This document shows positions 14,277 through 22,428 of a stretch of 35,535 nt of DNA, in pieces. Positions within the stretch are counted from its first letter, which is position 1, and each line of letters opens with the position of its first letter. The notes under the pieces are model-generated. The model had not been told where the DNA came from. It made no database searches and saw only the letters and a program-made list of their open reading frames with translations. The translations under genes and the position numbers were made by a program. The stretch is from CAYTWW01 sp043801855 (GTDB taxonomy: Archaea; Nanobdellota; Nanobdellia; Woesearchaeales; GW2011-AR15): positions 1 to 35,535 of the forward strand of contig JAZDLQ010000078.1 in NCBI GenBank assembly GCA_043801855.1. The letters are read 5' to 3'.

Positions 14277-15868
14277 TTTGAAGCGCAAATCAATACCTTT
14301 AGGTTAGCTAATTCAGATGTTCCGCCCGGCACTTGATAAAGCACAGGCCTTGACATAACAATTGTTTCAATGTAAGGAGATGTTTTACATTGAGGATTTG
14401 CTGTAATTGGGGGCGTAAGTACTGTTGGCGGTGTACCGCATTTTAATGTGTTTGTAATGAATATGTTATTATCTGCAACGTTTCCCTTTCCAACGTGCGC
14501 CAAGATATTTCCTGTCTTATCCTCAACATAAATGCACATGTCAACCTTGCTAAAGCCAAGTTTTGTTATATCTCCTAAAACCAAATCCTGCATATCTGAA
14601 GCTAGCGGTACAATTGGATCATACAAGTCATTTATACCGTCGCCGTCTGTATCGGGATTCAATGGATCTGTTCCATATTTTAGCTCATCCCAATTAGAAA
14701 GCCAGTCATTATCAGGATCACCGTATGTGCATGGATCGTAAAACTGGTTACTGTAATAGACCCCACACATTTTATTGAAGGTATTTACTTCCAATCCGTA
14801 TTTATTTTCCCATTCATCAGGGAGAGAATCGCCGTCAAGAGATGAACCTGCGCATGTTATTCCTAAAGCGTCAAGTGTAAAGATTGCTCCTTTGGACAAT
14901 GGATTTCCTTCTAATGTACAAGGAGTATAACTAACTGCAGAATAAAGATTTATCTCATTAATATCATTTAATCCATCATTATCAAAATCTCCTTTTGCTA
15001 ATTGTTGTTTGTAAAACCAAAGATTAGGCAGGCATTTCTGACAAGCGTATGAATCGAGAGGTATAGGTGGATCAAGTACTGCTATAATATTATCTGATTC
15101 TTCATAATTATTTACATATCCAAGAAAATTGCATTTTCCTTGCATACCATTTAACCAGAAGCCTGTTAAATCTTCGTTAGACTCACCATCTATTTCAAAA
15201 TTATAATTATTATCTTCATTATAATCGCCGTCTGCAATAAAATCATAACTTAACCTGCATTCCAGTTGCGGGTTTGTTGGGTCTGGTGGCATATTAAATT
15301 CAGATGAGTAGCCAGTATCCATTGTATCATCCTCATCCAAATCCTCATACCATGCATCGAAGTTTGCAGGTGATGGATAAGAATCAATGTTTCTTGCTGA
15401 ATTTGCTTCCCACCAGTCATCAAGCCCATCACCAACGGGTTCACTACCATCTAACTCCCCATCTTTTGGATAATATGCACCATCGGATGGATTCGTTCCC
15501 TTTCTTAATTCATCATAGTCAGAAAAAGTATCTGTGTCACAGTCAGTTGTTGGACGTGTACCAAGAGTGCATTGTGCATCCTGCCAACTATCTTTTATTA
15601 TATCTCCATCACTACTTGCTGACATATAAGTCATCTGTGCAAATAGTGCAAGTTTCACTGAATTAATTTTATAATCTTTCAGAAAGGCTATTCTATCATC
15701 AGGTATTGTTTCAAGATTATTGAATATAAAATCAGCTGATGGAGCAAGCGATTTCTTTTGTTTAAGTAAATCAATTCCGCCTATTGCATAAAAAAAAATT
15801 GAGATAGTTATAATAAAAATAATAAATCCAAAAACAAGATCCATGCTAACAAGTTGGCCTTTTCTCAT
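14273..15868 (-). CDS. Pilin-like protein with calcium-binding (thrombospondin type 3-like) repeats
   Basis: This 531-residue protein opens with MRKGQLVSMDLVFGFIIFII, a KGQ processing site and a hydrophobic helix. The body carries several Asp-rich calcium-type repeats: CDTDTFSDYDELRKGTNPSD (~110-130), KGDFDNDGLNDINEINLY, SLDGDSLPDEWENKYGL, and DPDNDWLSNWDELKYGTDP running into PDTDGDGINDLYDP. These D-x-D-x-D-G repeats resemble thrombospondin type 3/dockerin-like loops that bind calcium and stiffen surface proteins. ATG at 15866-15868 follows the previous stop by one base. It is probably a long surface adhesin anchored by a pilin-type helix. Confidence 0.7.
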   Translation of the reverse strand: MRKGQLVSMDLVFGFIIFIITISIFFYAIGGIDLLKQKKSLAPSADFIFNNLETIPDDRIAFLKDYKINSVKLALFAQMTYMSASSDGDIIKDSWQDAQCTLGTRPTTDCDTDTFSDYDELRKGTNPSDGAYYPKDGELDGSEPVGDGLDDWWEANSARNIDSYPSPANFDAWYEDLDEDDTMDTGYSSEFNMPPDPTNPQLECRLSYDFIADGDYNEDNNYNFEIDGESNEDLTGFWLNGMQGKCNFLGYVNNYEESDNIIAVLDPPIPLDSYACQKCLPNLWFYKQQLAKGDFDNDGLNDINEINLYSAVSYTPCTLEGNPLSKGAIFTLDALGITCAGSSLDGDSLPDEWENKYGLEVNTFNKMCGVYYSNQFYDPCTYGDPDNDWLSNWDELKYGTDPLNPDTDGDGINDLYDPIVPLASDMQDLVLGDITKLGFSKVDMCIYVEDKTGNILAHVGKGNVADNNIFITNTLKCGTPPTVLTPPITANPQCKTSPYIETIVMSRPVLYQVPGGTSELANLKVLICASK

Positions 15869-15869
15869 T

Positions 15870-16511
15870 TTAAGGACATGACAATTCAGATGATACTTCA
15901 TCAATTATAACACAGATTGTGTTTGGACCTGCAAAGCAAGGATAATCTATTGAATGCTTTACTGCTTCAACCTTAAAATATTTTTTACCAGGTGAGAAAT
16001 CCTTTTGCGGATTGCATATACAATCATTTGGAACACCGCATTCAGGTGCCATATTATTACTATTACAGGTAGGGTCAGTGGAGCTATATTGTATTGTTCT
16101 CGAATTAGTCACATAGCAACTATTGGCAGGATCATTGATGTCTGGACCATCAAACGCAAGTATAGGAACATCCGACTGAAAAAGACTTTTAGCAATTCCT
16201 TCCTCACTATTATAAGCAAAGATAAGTTCATAATCTGCATAGGGTGAAGACGAAAAAAAGACACCCATGTTTTCAATCCCAGCTGGCATCTCAATCTCAA
16301 TTACTTTTTTAGACGGAACACCGTAGTAATACACTTCTTTTGCAGCAGAAAGTATTTCATGAGCTGCAACATTAAGCTTTTGCCCGATAATCTGGTCTTT
16401 GCTTGAGGAAACATAATTTCTTAGCAGATACATAGCAGGTATAAGAATTAAAAAAACAATGCCCACCATTACAATGTATTCCATTGCAATCTGGCCGCAC
16501 CTCTTTTTCAT
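15870..16511 (-). CDS. Prepilin-like protein, first of the cassette
   Basis: This is a 213-residue protein beginning MKKRCGQIAMEYIVMVGIVF. G-Q-I-A-M-E-Y is a class III (archaeal prepilin/archaellin) signal with cleavage expected before the Gln, and the helix that follows would assemble into a filament. The C-terminal domain has cysteine pairs (CGVPNDCICN; CFAGPNTIC). ATG at 16509-16511. It leads the five-gene operon, so its promoter drives all. No assembly ATPase (PilB type) or membrane platform (PilC type) is encoded here. Confidence 0.7.
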   Translation of the reverse strand: MKKRCGQIAMEYIVMVGIVFLILIPAMYLLRNYVSSSKDQIIGQKLNVAAHEILSAAKEVYYYGVPSKKVIEIEMPAGIENMGVFFSSSPYADYELIFAYNSEEGIAKSLFQSDVPILAFDGPDINDPANSCYVTNSRTIQYSSTDPTCNSNNMAPECGVPNDCICNPQKDFSPGKKYFKVEAVKHSIDYPCFAGPNTICVIIDEVSSELSCP

Positions 16512-16515
16512 GATT

Positions 16516-16543
16516 GCATTATATAAATGCCTATCTTAAATAA
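16516..16543 (-). promoter_or_regulatory. Promoter and palindrome of the pilin operon
   Basis: A minus-strand TTATTTAA element (16536-16543) lies 25-32 nt above the start at 16511. Between them GCATTATATAAATGC (16516-16530) forms a 5-5-5 palindrome at the predicted transcription start, a possible operator. Confidence 0.4.
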
Positions 16544-16566
16544 TTTATGGAAAAATTGTTTAAAAA

Positions 16567-17559
16567 TCAAAGAATTCTAACCAATGCTTTATTGTTCTTA
16601 AGCTCTTGTATATTTTTAACACCAATGCAAAACATTGCAATTCTTAGTTCATTTGCTGTTTTTTCAATGATTTCATTAACAGAGTTTTCCGATATAACTG
16701 CAGCGTTAAGGCAAGGAAGTGCAAATGCGCACATGTCTGCGCCAAGAGCAATTGACTTTGCAACATCAAGGCCGTTTCTTATTCCTCCTGATGCAATAAG
16801 GAAAAATCCAATATCTTTATTCAGGATTAAGCTTTCTGTTGTTGGTATTCCCCATTCTTTAAACGGTGTTTCACTTAAGCCATTTCTTTTTGATTCAATC
16901 ATTGCAAAATTAGTGCCTCCATGACCTGCAATATCTAGGTATTTAATGCCAATAGCCGATAGCTTTTCCCCTGTTTCTTTTGAGATCCCACATCCAACTT
17001 CTTTAATAATTAAAGGGCATTCAAGCTCATTTTTTAATCTTTTTATTTTATCAATAAGACCGCTAAAATCTCTTTGTCCATCTTTCTGGATTGCTTCCTG
17101 AAGCGGATTTAAATGAAGCGAAAGCGCATCAGCTTTAATAAGATTAATTGCTTTTTTAATCTCAGAAACGCCAATTCCGTTATTGAGTGAAACAGCACCT
17201 AAATTTGCAACTAGCGGAACAGTTGGGCAATGTTTTCTTATGTTAAAGTCGTTTATATTGCTTTTATTTTCAATTAAAATTCGCATAGAGCCAGTCGACA
17301 TTGCAATATTATTTTTTTGCGCAGATTTTGCAAGATTTGTATTAATCTTTTTGTAATCTGAGCCGCCAGTAATCGGTGAAAACATAAATGGATAATTTAA
17401 TTTTTTTCCAAGGAAATTACAGCACAAATCTATTTCATTCATATTTATTTCGGGAAGAGAGTTATGAATAAACTTGTATTTCTCAAATCCTGTTTCACCA
17501 CCCTCACATGAACCAGCAAGACAAACTTCAATATGTTCGTTTTTTCTATTTTGAACCAT
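16567..17559 (-). CDS. fni: Type 2 isopentenyl-diphosphate isomerase
   Basis: This 330-residue FMN- and NAD(P)H-dependent enzyme interconverts IPP and DMAPP. Diagnostic parts are FMFSPITGGSDYKKIN (~55), LSLHLNPLQEAIQKDGQRDF (~145-164), ECPLIIKEVGCGISKETG, DIAGHGGTNFAMIESKRNG and the FMN-phosphate loop FLIASGGIRNGLDVAKSIAL. Length is normal. ATG at 17557-17559 touches the stop of the PAP2 gene. It forms a unit with prenyl synthase and the PAP2-type phosphatase and supplies the DMAPP starter for prenyl chains. Confidence 0.96.
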   Translation of the reverse strand: MVQNRKNEHIEVCLAGSCEGGETGFEKYKFIHNSLPEINMNEIDLCCNFLGKKLNYPFMFSPITGGSDYKKINTNLAKSAQKNNIAMSTGSMRILIENKSNINDFNIRKHCPTVPLVANLGAVSLNNGIGVSEIKKAINLIKADALSLHLNPLQEAIQKDGQRDFSGLIDKIKRLKNELECPLIIKEVGCGISKETGEKLSAIGIKYLDIAGHGGTNFAMIESKRNGLSETPFKEWGIPTTESLILNKDIGFFLIASGGIRNGLDVAKSIALGADMCAFALPCLNAAVISENSVNEIIEKTANELRIAMFCIGVKNIQELKNNKALVRIL

Positions 17560-18321
17560 CTAGTTACTAGAAATAAGCCTTGTTTTTATATTTAATTTAA
17601 TTATATTAAAATTTTCAGAAATAAAAATTGCGGCAAGCGCATAAATAAATCCTGCGATTATATCAACAACATAATGATCTCCGGTATAAATAATGACAAG
17701 TGCCATACTTAGAGTATACAAATAAAATAATTTAGTGTAATTCCCTATTTTTTTTCTATAATATTTTTCAAAAAAAATTGGGAAAAATAGGCCGTACGCC
17801 GCATGAAGCGAAGGAAAAGGGGCAACATCATTTCTTCCAAAGAGTTTTGTAGCCACATAAATGCTGCTCCCAAAGCCATTATGTTTCCAAGGCGTTATTA
17901 TTTTTGGCAATAATCCTTCATCAGATGCCATCCAAGGAGGATAAGCAGGAAAAATTAAGTAAGTTGCTAGGCCAAGAAAAACAAGCAAAAGATAAGCATT
18001 TTTAATTCTTAAAAAAAACTCTTTATCCTTGAGATATATGATAATTCCGAGAAACAAGGCGCCCCAGATTATGGAGGTATAAACAATAATTGCAAAATAA
18101 TCAAGAATAATATTGCCTGCAGCTTTCTGAAATACAAGTGTTGGAATGTTGTTTCCAAATATTAGAGTTTCTATTCTTAGAAGCAGTGTTTTTTGCACAC
18201 TTATTCCCAGTATCTTCTGCACTAATTCCGCATGCCCCCTTATTAGCTCATAAATGATATATATAAAGAACAGAGGGAACCAGTCATACATTATCGTAAA
18301 AAGCGTTTTTTTCCCCTTCAT
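17560..18321 (-). CDS. PAP2-family membrane phosphatase
   Basis: This 253-residue integral membrane protein has about six helices. It has the PAP2 motifs PFPSLHAAYGLFFPIF (C2, His nucleophile region) and YTGDHYVVDIIAGF (C3, His and Asp). FPAYPPWMASDEG precedes them, as in the inositol-phosphorylceramide-synthase-like PAP2 branch. Start overlaps the prenyl synthase stop as ATGA (18318-18321). Lying between prenyl synthase and IPP isomerase, it may act on polyprenyl phosphates or in lipid head-group transfer. The substrate is not shown by sequence. Confidence 0.8.
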   Translation of the reverse strand: MKGKKTLFTIMYDWFPLFFIYIIYELIRGHAELVQKILGISVQKTLLLRIETLIFGNNIPTLVFQKAAGNIILDYFAIIVYTSIIWGALFLGIIIYLKDKEFFLRIKNAYLLLVFLGLATYLIFPAYPPWMASDEGLLPKIITPWKHNGFGSSIYVATKLFGRNDVAPFPSLHAAYGLFFPIFFEKYYRKKIGNYTKLFYLYTLSMALVIIYTGDHYVVDIIAGFIYALAAIFISENFNIIKLNIKTRLISSN

Positions 18322-19388
18322 TTTTCCCTATTAGCAAGAGTTATTGAAAAATCATGTATTAGTAATTTTTTTTCATTTGGAATATCTAGCTTATTTAAAA
18401 TTTCTTTTCCATCTTTAAGTAGCCCTGACATTTTTTTTTTGCAGTGCTCTATTGAGCCATTATTTGTATAAAGCAAAATTACATCTTTAATGTCTTTAAT
18501 TGTAGAGTCTTTGTTGCCAAATGTTTTCCCGATTATTGATAAATCTTTTTCTGCTGTTTTATTTAATGTATTAATATAAAGCAGAGTTTTTTTTCCGCTT
18601 TTAATATCAGACCCGATTTCATGTCCTTTTTTGGAGCCAACGTCAATATCCAGTAAATCATCCTGTATCTGAAACGCGGTTGCAATTAATTCACCGTATT
18701 TTTTAACAAGCAGACAATCTTTTTCTTTTGCGCCTGCAAGATACGCTCCAATTTCAAGGGAAGCAGCAAACAAGACAGCAGTTTTTAGCTTAACCATTTC
18801 AAGATATTCTTCTTCAGTTGGATTTGTTGTTTCAAATTCAATATCTTGTTCCTGGCCGCAAATTAGCTCTTTGTATGCTTTGTCAAGTATCCTCAGGCAA
18901 GCCATTTTTTCATCATTACTTAAAATAGAATCATAGATTAGTTTTCTGTAATAATACTCTGTGTTTAATCCAATCAGAATTGCCATTGATGCTGCGTATT
19001 TTTTTGTATAAGACGGGAAGATATTTCCATTATATTTTTTATCAAAAGCTGTTTTTGATTCCTTTAGTTTCAACTGGATTCCTTTTTGCCCTCTCCTGTA
19101 ATCATCCTCATCCATAATATCATCGAAGATAAGGGTTGATGTGTGCAAAAGCTCAGTTGCAAGCGCTGGCATAAGTATTTTTGAATCATGTTTATCAAAA
19201 GCATTGTAAGATAATATTGCTGCGATTGGCCTAAGCCTTTTCCCACCAATTAGAGAATATTCTTGCAAAAACCTGATATTTCTTTTTCTAACATTTGTTT
19301 TGCAGGCATTAATTTCATTTATAAAAAAACCCGTAAGCGCATCATTAATTAGTTTTTTATTGCTTTGTGCAAATGCAAAAAAGTCCAT
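18318..19388 (-). CDS. Polyprenyl (geranylgeranyl-type) diphosphate synthase
   Basis: This 356-residue trans-prenyl chain elongase condenses IPP onto allylic diphosphates for archaeal lipids. The first aspartate-rich motif is STLIFDDIMDEDDYRRG, the second FQIQDDLLDIDVGSKKGHEI, and the K-R pair is in YSLIGGKRLRPIAA. The residues just before the first motif are small (HTST), compatible with C20 or longer products, but chain length cannot be fixed from sequence. ATG at 19386-19388 lies 22-29 nt below a TTATATAA box. It is the first gene of the prenyl synthase-PAP2-IPP isomerase unit. Confidence 0.93.
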   Translation of the reverse strand: MDFFAFAQSNKKLINDALTGFFINEINACKTNVRKRNIRFLQEYSLIGGKRLRPIAAILSYNAFDKHDSKILMPALATELLHTSTLIFDDIMDEDDYRRGQKGIQLKLKESKTAFDKKYNGNIFPSYTKKYAASMAILIGLNTEYYYRKLIYDSILSNDEKMACLRILDKAYKELICGQEQDIEFETTNPTEEEYLEMVKLKTAVLFAASLEIGAYLAGAKEKDCLLVKKYGELIATAFQIQDDLLDIDVGSKKGHEIGSDIKSGKKTLLYINTLNKTAEKDLSIIGKTFGNKDSTIKDIKDVILLYTNNGSIEHCKKKMSGLLKDGKEILNKLDIPNEKKLLIHDFSITLANREK

Positions 19389-19409
19389 AAAAGTTAAAAT
19401 TATTGCAGA

Positions 19410-19438
19410 TTATATAAGGTTTGTCAAAAAATTTAAAA
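19410..19438. promoter_or_regulatory. Back-to-back TATA boxes (prenyl synthase / PFK)
   Basis: TTATATAA (19410-19417, minus) stands 22-29 nt above the prenyl synthase start. ATTTAAAA (19431-19438, plus) stands 25-32 nt above the PFK start at 19463. Both spacings predict leaderless messages, and they support the PFK start chosen. Confidence 0.55.
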
Positions 19439-19462
19439 ACAAAAGTACCAAGCGTATTAATT

Positions 19463-20827
19463 ATGGCAAAGATAAATATTGCATATATGATGGGTGGAGG
19501 AGCAACATCAGTAATTAATCTTGCAATTCTAGGAATTGTTGATGAGGCAAAAAAAACAGGAAAAATTGGTAAAATCCTTGGAATTTGGGACGGAACAGAA
19601 GGACTAGTATATGATTCCTTATTCAAAGCAGCAGTAAATCTTCTGGAATACGATTATAAAAAAATCCAGGACGTTTCAAATACTCCGGGCGCAGCTCTTA
19701 GAAGCGGCAGAAGAATTCCCTCTGAAAACGATATGAAAACAATAGTGAAAAGACTTGTTGACAACAATATTGATTATGTTTTTTATCACGGCGGAAACGG
19801 GACTTCGCTTGTTCTTTCAAATTTAATGAAATATGCAAAAGGAACAAAATTAAAATGCATCCATGTTCCAAAAACAATTGATAATGACCTTGTTGGAACA
19901 TATTTTTCACCCGGCTATGGAACAACAGCAAAGTATGTTGCACTTGAAGCAATAAACCTTCGATATAGCTTTAATTCAAGCCCAGGAATTGCTGTATTTG
20001 TGACAATGGGAAGAAACGCGGGATGGGTTGCTGCAGCATCATGTGCCGGCGGCGCTGACTTAATTTACCTGCCAGAGAGGCCTATAAATATAAATAAAAT
20101 GTGCAAGCAAATTATTGCAAAGCATATTGAAAACTTAGCAAAGGGAATAGGTACTATTGTTTGCGTTTCAGAAGGGCTTATGAATGAAAAAAAGGAAATC
20201 TATGCTGAAATTGCAAGAACGGAATTAAGTGATGTTAGATTAAGCGATGAAAATATCCACACACCCAGACTTTCAAGTGCTCCTCTTGATTTTTATTTAA
20301 AAGAGAAAATTAAACAAGAGCTGTTTGAGCTTGAAAACCTTAAATATTTTGATACAAAAGTAAGAGCAACAACTTTAGGCTATGGTCAGCGTGAGAATAT
20401 AAAAGCAATTGCTGTTGCAGACAGAGAAGTTGCTTATGGCTCTGGAAGGGCTGCTGTAAAATATGCGCTGACCGGCAAGACAAACATTATGGTTGGAATA
20501 ACGAAAAATGAGAAGCACGGCACTCTAATTAATGCAGTATCTCACAACGAGCTGCCATGTTTTATTCCTAGCCACATAACAGCAGATATTGAGTACTATG
20601 AAGGAATGTGGGATTATTTGCCTATTCCACTAAGCGAAATTGCGGATATAAAAAGAAATATGGTGAAAGAGAGGACGCTTCCTGACAATTTTATAAACAA
20701 AGAAGGCAACAATGTAACGCCGGAATTTTTTAATGATTATTTGAAAGATATAATCGGCCAAGTTCCTGAAATGATTGAATTTACTCCAAAACCAAGCCTT
20801 ATGTTCAGGATAAAAAAAACAAACTAG
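19463..20827 (+). CDS. Phosphofructokinase-family protein (PfkA superfamily)
   Basis: This is a 454-residue member of the ATP/PPi-phosphofructokinase superfamily, which phosphorylates fructose 6-phosphate in glycolysis. Visible motifs are MMGGGATSVIN (phosphoryl-donor loop), YHGGNGTS (~108-115), HVPKTIDNDL (~134-143, catalytic Asp in TIDND) and VTMGRNAGWVAAASCAGGAD. At the donor-discriminating sites it has Gly113 (ATP-like) but Lys137 (PPi-like), and the metal-binding Asp of GGDG is Asn112. The donor is therefore uncertain. ATG at 19463 is chosen over an upstream in-frame start because it follows a well-spaced TATA box. The stop shares CTAG with the convergent mevalonate kinase stop. This family is uncommon in Archaea. 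Confidence 0.82.
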   Translation: MAKINIAYMMGGGATSVINLAILGIVDEAKKTGKIGKILGIWDGTEGLVYDSLFKAAVNLLEYDYKKIQDVSNTPGAALRSGRRIPSENDMKTIVKRLVDNNIDYVFYHGGNGTSLVLSNLMKYAKGTKLKCIHVPKTIDNDLVGTYFSPGYGTTAKYVALEAINLRYSFNSSPGIAVFVTMGRNAGWVAAASCAGGADLIYLPERPININKMCKQIIAKHIENLAKGIGTIVCVSEGLMNEKKEIYAEIARTELSDVRLSDENIHTPRLSSAPLDFYLKEKIKQELFELENLKYFDTKVRATTLGYGQRENIKAIAVADREVAYGSGRAAVKYALTGKTNIMVGITKNEKHGTLINAVSHNELPCFIPSHITADIEYYEGMWDYLPIPLSEIADIKRNMVKERTLPDNFINKEGNNVTPEFFNDYLKDIIGQVPEMIEFTPKPSLMFRIKKTN

Positions 20828-21711
20828 ATGATTGTTTCCATAAAAACACTTTGCGCTCCCTGCTTAAGTAGATTTTTTTTTATCGTGCCGTAGTCTTTTT
20901 GTTTTCCTGCCACAATAATATTTCCGCCTCTTCCTGCGCCTGAAAGCTTTGCTCCATATGCTCCGGTGGCAAGCGCTATATCAATAAGCCTGTCAATTTC
21001 AGGAGATGAGACTGAAATTTTGCTTAGATAAGATTGGTTCTGGTTCATTAGATCTCCTATCTTTTCAATATCTCCTTTTTCAATTGCAGATTTTGCAAAT
21101 ATAGCAATATTTTCCATTTCATTAAAGTATTTTGCCATATTTTCATTATCTGAATTATATTTTTTTCTGACATCAAGCACTATTTCTTTTGTTGACTGCT
21201 TTTTTATTCCTGTTAAGGCAATTAAAAATGTAATTGGTTTTGTTAATTTTATAAATTCAATTTTTTTATTTTTAATAAAGAAAACAGGCTTTTCGTATGT
21301 TATGACAGTATTATCAATGCCACTGGGTGTTCCATGAAATGTTTTTTCACATTCATATGCAATAGACGAGATTTTTTCTGTTGACATATGCAAATTAACT
21401 TTTGTGGAGATAGCCCTTATCATTTCTACAGAGATAGATGCGCTGCTTCCAAAGCCAGCCGCAATCGGAATGTTTGAGTCAATTTCTATTGAAAAAGATT
21501 TTTTTTGATTTAGTTCCTTTAATATTATTTGAAGAACATCCATTAAGCTTTTATTTTCAGGTTCACAAATATCAAAACTGGTTTTTATTCTATTTTTTTT
21601 TGAACTAGATACTTTAATATTGCATTGAAGCGATTTAACAGGAACTGCAATTGCAGGCTTACCATATACTGCAGAATGTTCTCCAAAAAGAATAATTTTT
21701 GCGCATGTCAT
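20824..21711 (-). CDS. mvk: Mevalonate kinase
   Basis: This 295-residue GHMP kinase makes 5-phosphomevalonate. Motif 1 is KIILFGEHSAVYGKPAIAVP at the N-terminus, motif 2 is IPIAAGFGSSASISVEMIRA (~98-117), the catalytic region is FHGTPSGIDNTVITY, and motif 3 is GAYGAKLSGAGRGGNIIVAG. Length is typical of archaeal mevalonate kinases. ATG at 21709-21711. It closes the HMG-CoA synthase-thiolase-DUF35-reductase-membrane protein-kinase series, and its stop interlocks with the PFK stop. Confidence 0.95.
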   Translation of the reverse strand: MTCAKIILFGEHSAVYGKPAIAVPVKSLQCNIKVSSSKKNRIKTSFDICEPENKSLMDVLQIILKELNQKKSFSIEIDSNIPIAAGFGSSASISVEMIRAISTKVNLHMSTEKISSIAYECEKTFHGTPSGIDNTVITYEKPVFFIKNKKIEFIKLTKPITFLIALTGIKKQSTKEIVLDVRKKYNSDNENMAKYFNEMENIAIFAKSAIEKGDIEKIGDLMNQNQSYLSKISVSSPEIDRLIDIALATGAYGAKLSGAGRGGNIIVAGKQKDYGTIKKNLLKQGAQSVFMETII

Positions 21712-21732
21712 CTTATTAGTTTAACTTTTTGT

Positions 21733-22182
21733 TTAAAACACTTGTTTTACTATTATTATTAAGTAAGAGAAAAGTATTCCTATAATAATTGAAAATAGCA
21801 AGGGATATTCTTTTAATTTGTACAATTTTAATTGCATTGAATATGAAGCTAAAACCAAATATAAAAATGAACCGCAAATATAAAATACTAATTTCTGTGC
21901 TTCATAGCTTGCCATATAACCTAGAAAACCAATTGAAATAAATGAAAAAAACGCCAATATTAATAGACTTAATATATTCATTTTTTCCTTTTGAGCGCAA
22001 AATTTCATTCGCGCCATTGAAAGCAAAAGCAATATAAATCCGCCAAATAATTGCAGAAAATGGCTCGCGTGCTCATCTAAAAAATACAGAAGCTGCGCAT
22101 CATTACCCAAGGCAGGATATATTAAGTTCGGATTAAGTAAATTTGCGATATAATGAATACCGCTTCCAAAAAAATAATGCAA
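21733..22182 (-). CDS. Membrane protein, 3' part of an apparently frameshifted gene
   Basis: This 149-residue frame has four or more hydrophobic helices and includes GSGIHYIANLLNPNLIYPAL and FLDEHASHFLQLFGGFILLL. Its only start is a TTG at 22180-22182 inside the upstream membrane ORF. One extra base in the A7 run at 22168-22174 would join both frames into one protein of 227 residues reading ..GACIIFFGSGIHYIANLL.. That join looks natural, because the upstream frame otherwise ends shortly after. Likely one gene broken by a mutation or sequencing indel. It lies between HMG-CoA reductase and mevalonate kinase; function unknown. Confidence 0.6.
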   Translation of the reverse strand: MHYFFGSGIHYIANLLNPNLIYPALGNDAQLLYFLDEHASHFLQLFGGFILLLLSMARMKFCAQKEKMNILSLLILAFFSFISIGFLGYMASYEAQKLVFYICGSFLYLVLASYSMQLKLYKLKEYPLLFSIIIGILFSYLIIIVKQVF

Positions 22183-22415
22183 GCGCCAGTTAAAAAAATA
22201 TTTAGATGCAGTTTATTTTCCGGTGTTTCAAAAAGTATATTAAAATAAACAATGACTGCAATAAGAACAAGAGCAAATTCTATCAATAGATAATAGATAT
22301 TTAATTTGCTGTAAAAAACAGGAATATTAAGATATACAAAAAAATACAGATAATTAAATGCAGCGACGAGCGCAAGAAAAAGCAATGTATAAGTAATATT
22401 TTTTCTCTCTTTCAT
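22122..22415 (-). CDS. Membrane protein, 5' part of an apparently frameshifted gene
   Basis: A 97-residue frame with about three membrane helices (YTLLFLALVAAFNYLYFFVY; YLLIEFALVLIAVIVYFNIL) begins with ATG at 22413-22415, 13 bases after the HMG-CoA reductase stop. Beyond GACIIF the frame continues only briefly before a stop, while the neighbouring frame carries on with plausible protein. The shift coincides with a run of seven A bases at 22168-22174. Together with the 3' part it would be a single polytopic protein. No family is recognised. Confidence 0.6.
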   Translation of the reverse strand: MKERKNITYTLLFLALVAAFNYLYFFVYLNIPVFYSKLNIYYLLIEFALVLIAVIVYFNILFETPENKLHLNIFLTGACIIFLEAVFIISQIYLIRT

Positions 22416-22428
22416 TTTTGGTATGTTT

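Noticed and set aside
15304..15666. Plus-strand open frame of 120 codons rich in His and Pro
   Set aside because: It is the opposite strand of the Asp-rich calcium-repeat gene; composition explains the open frame.
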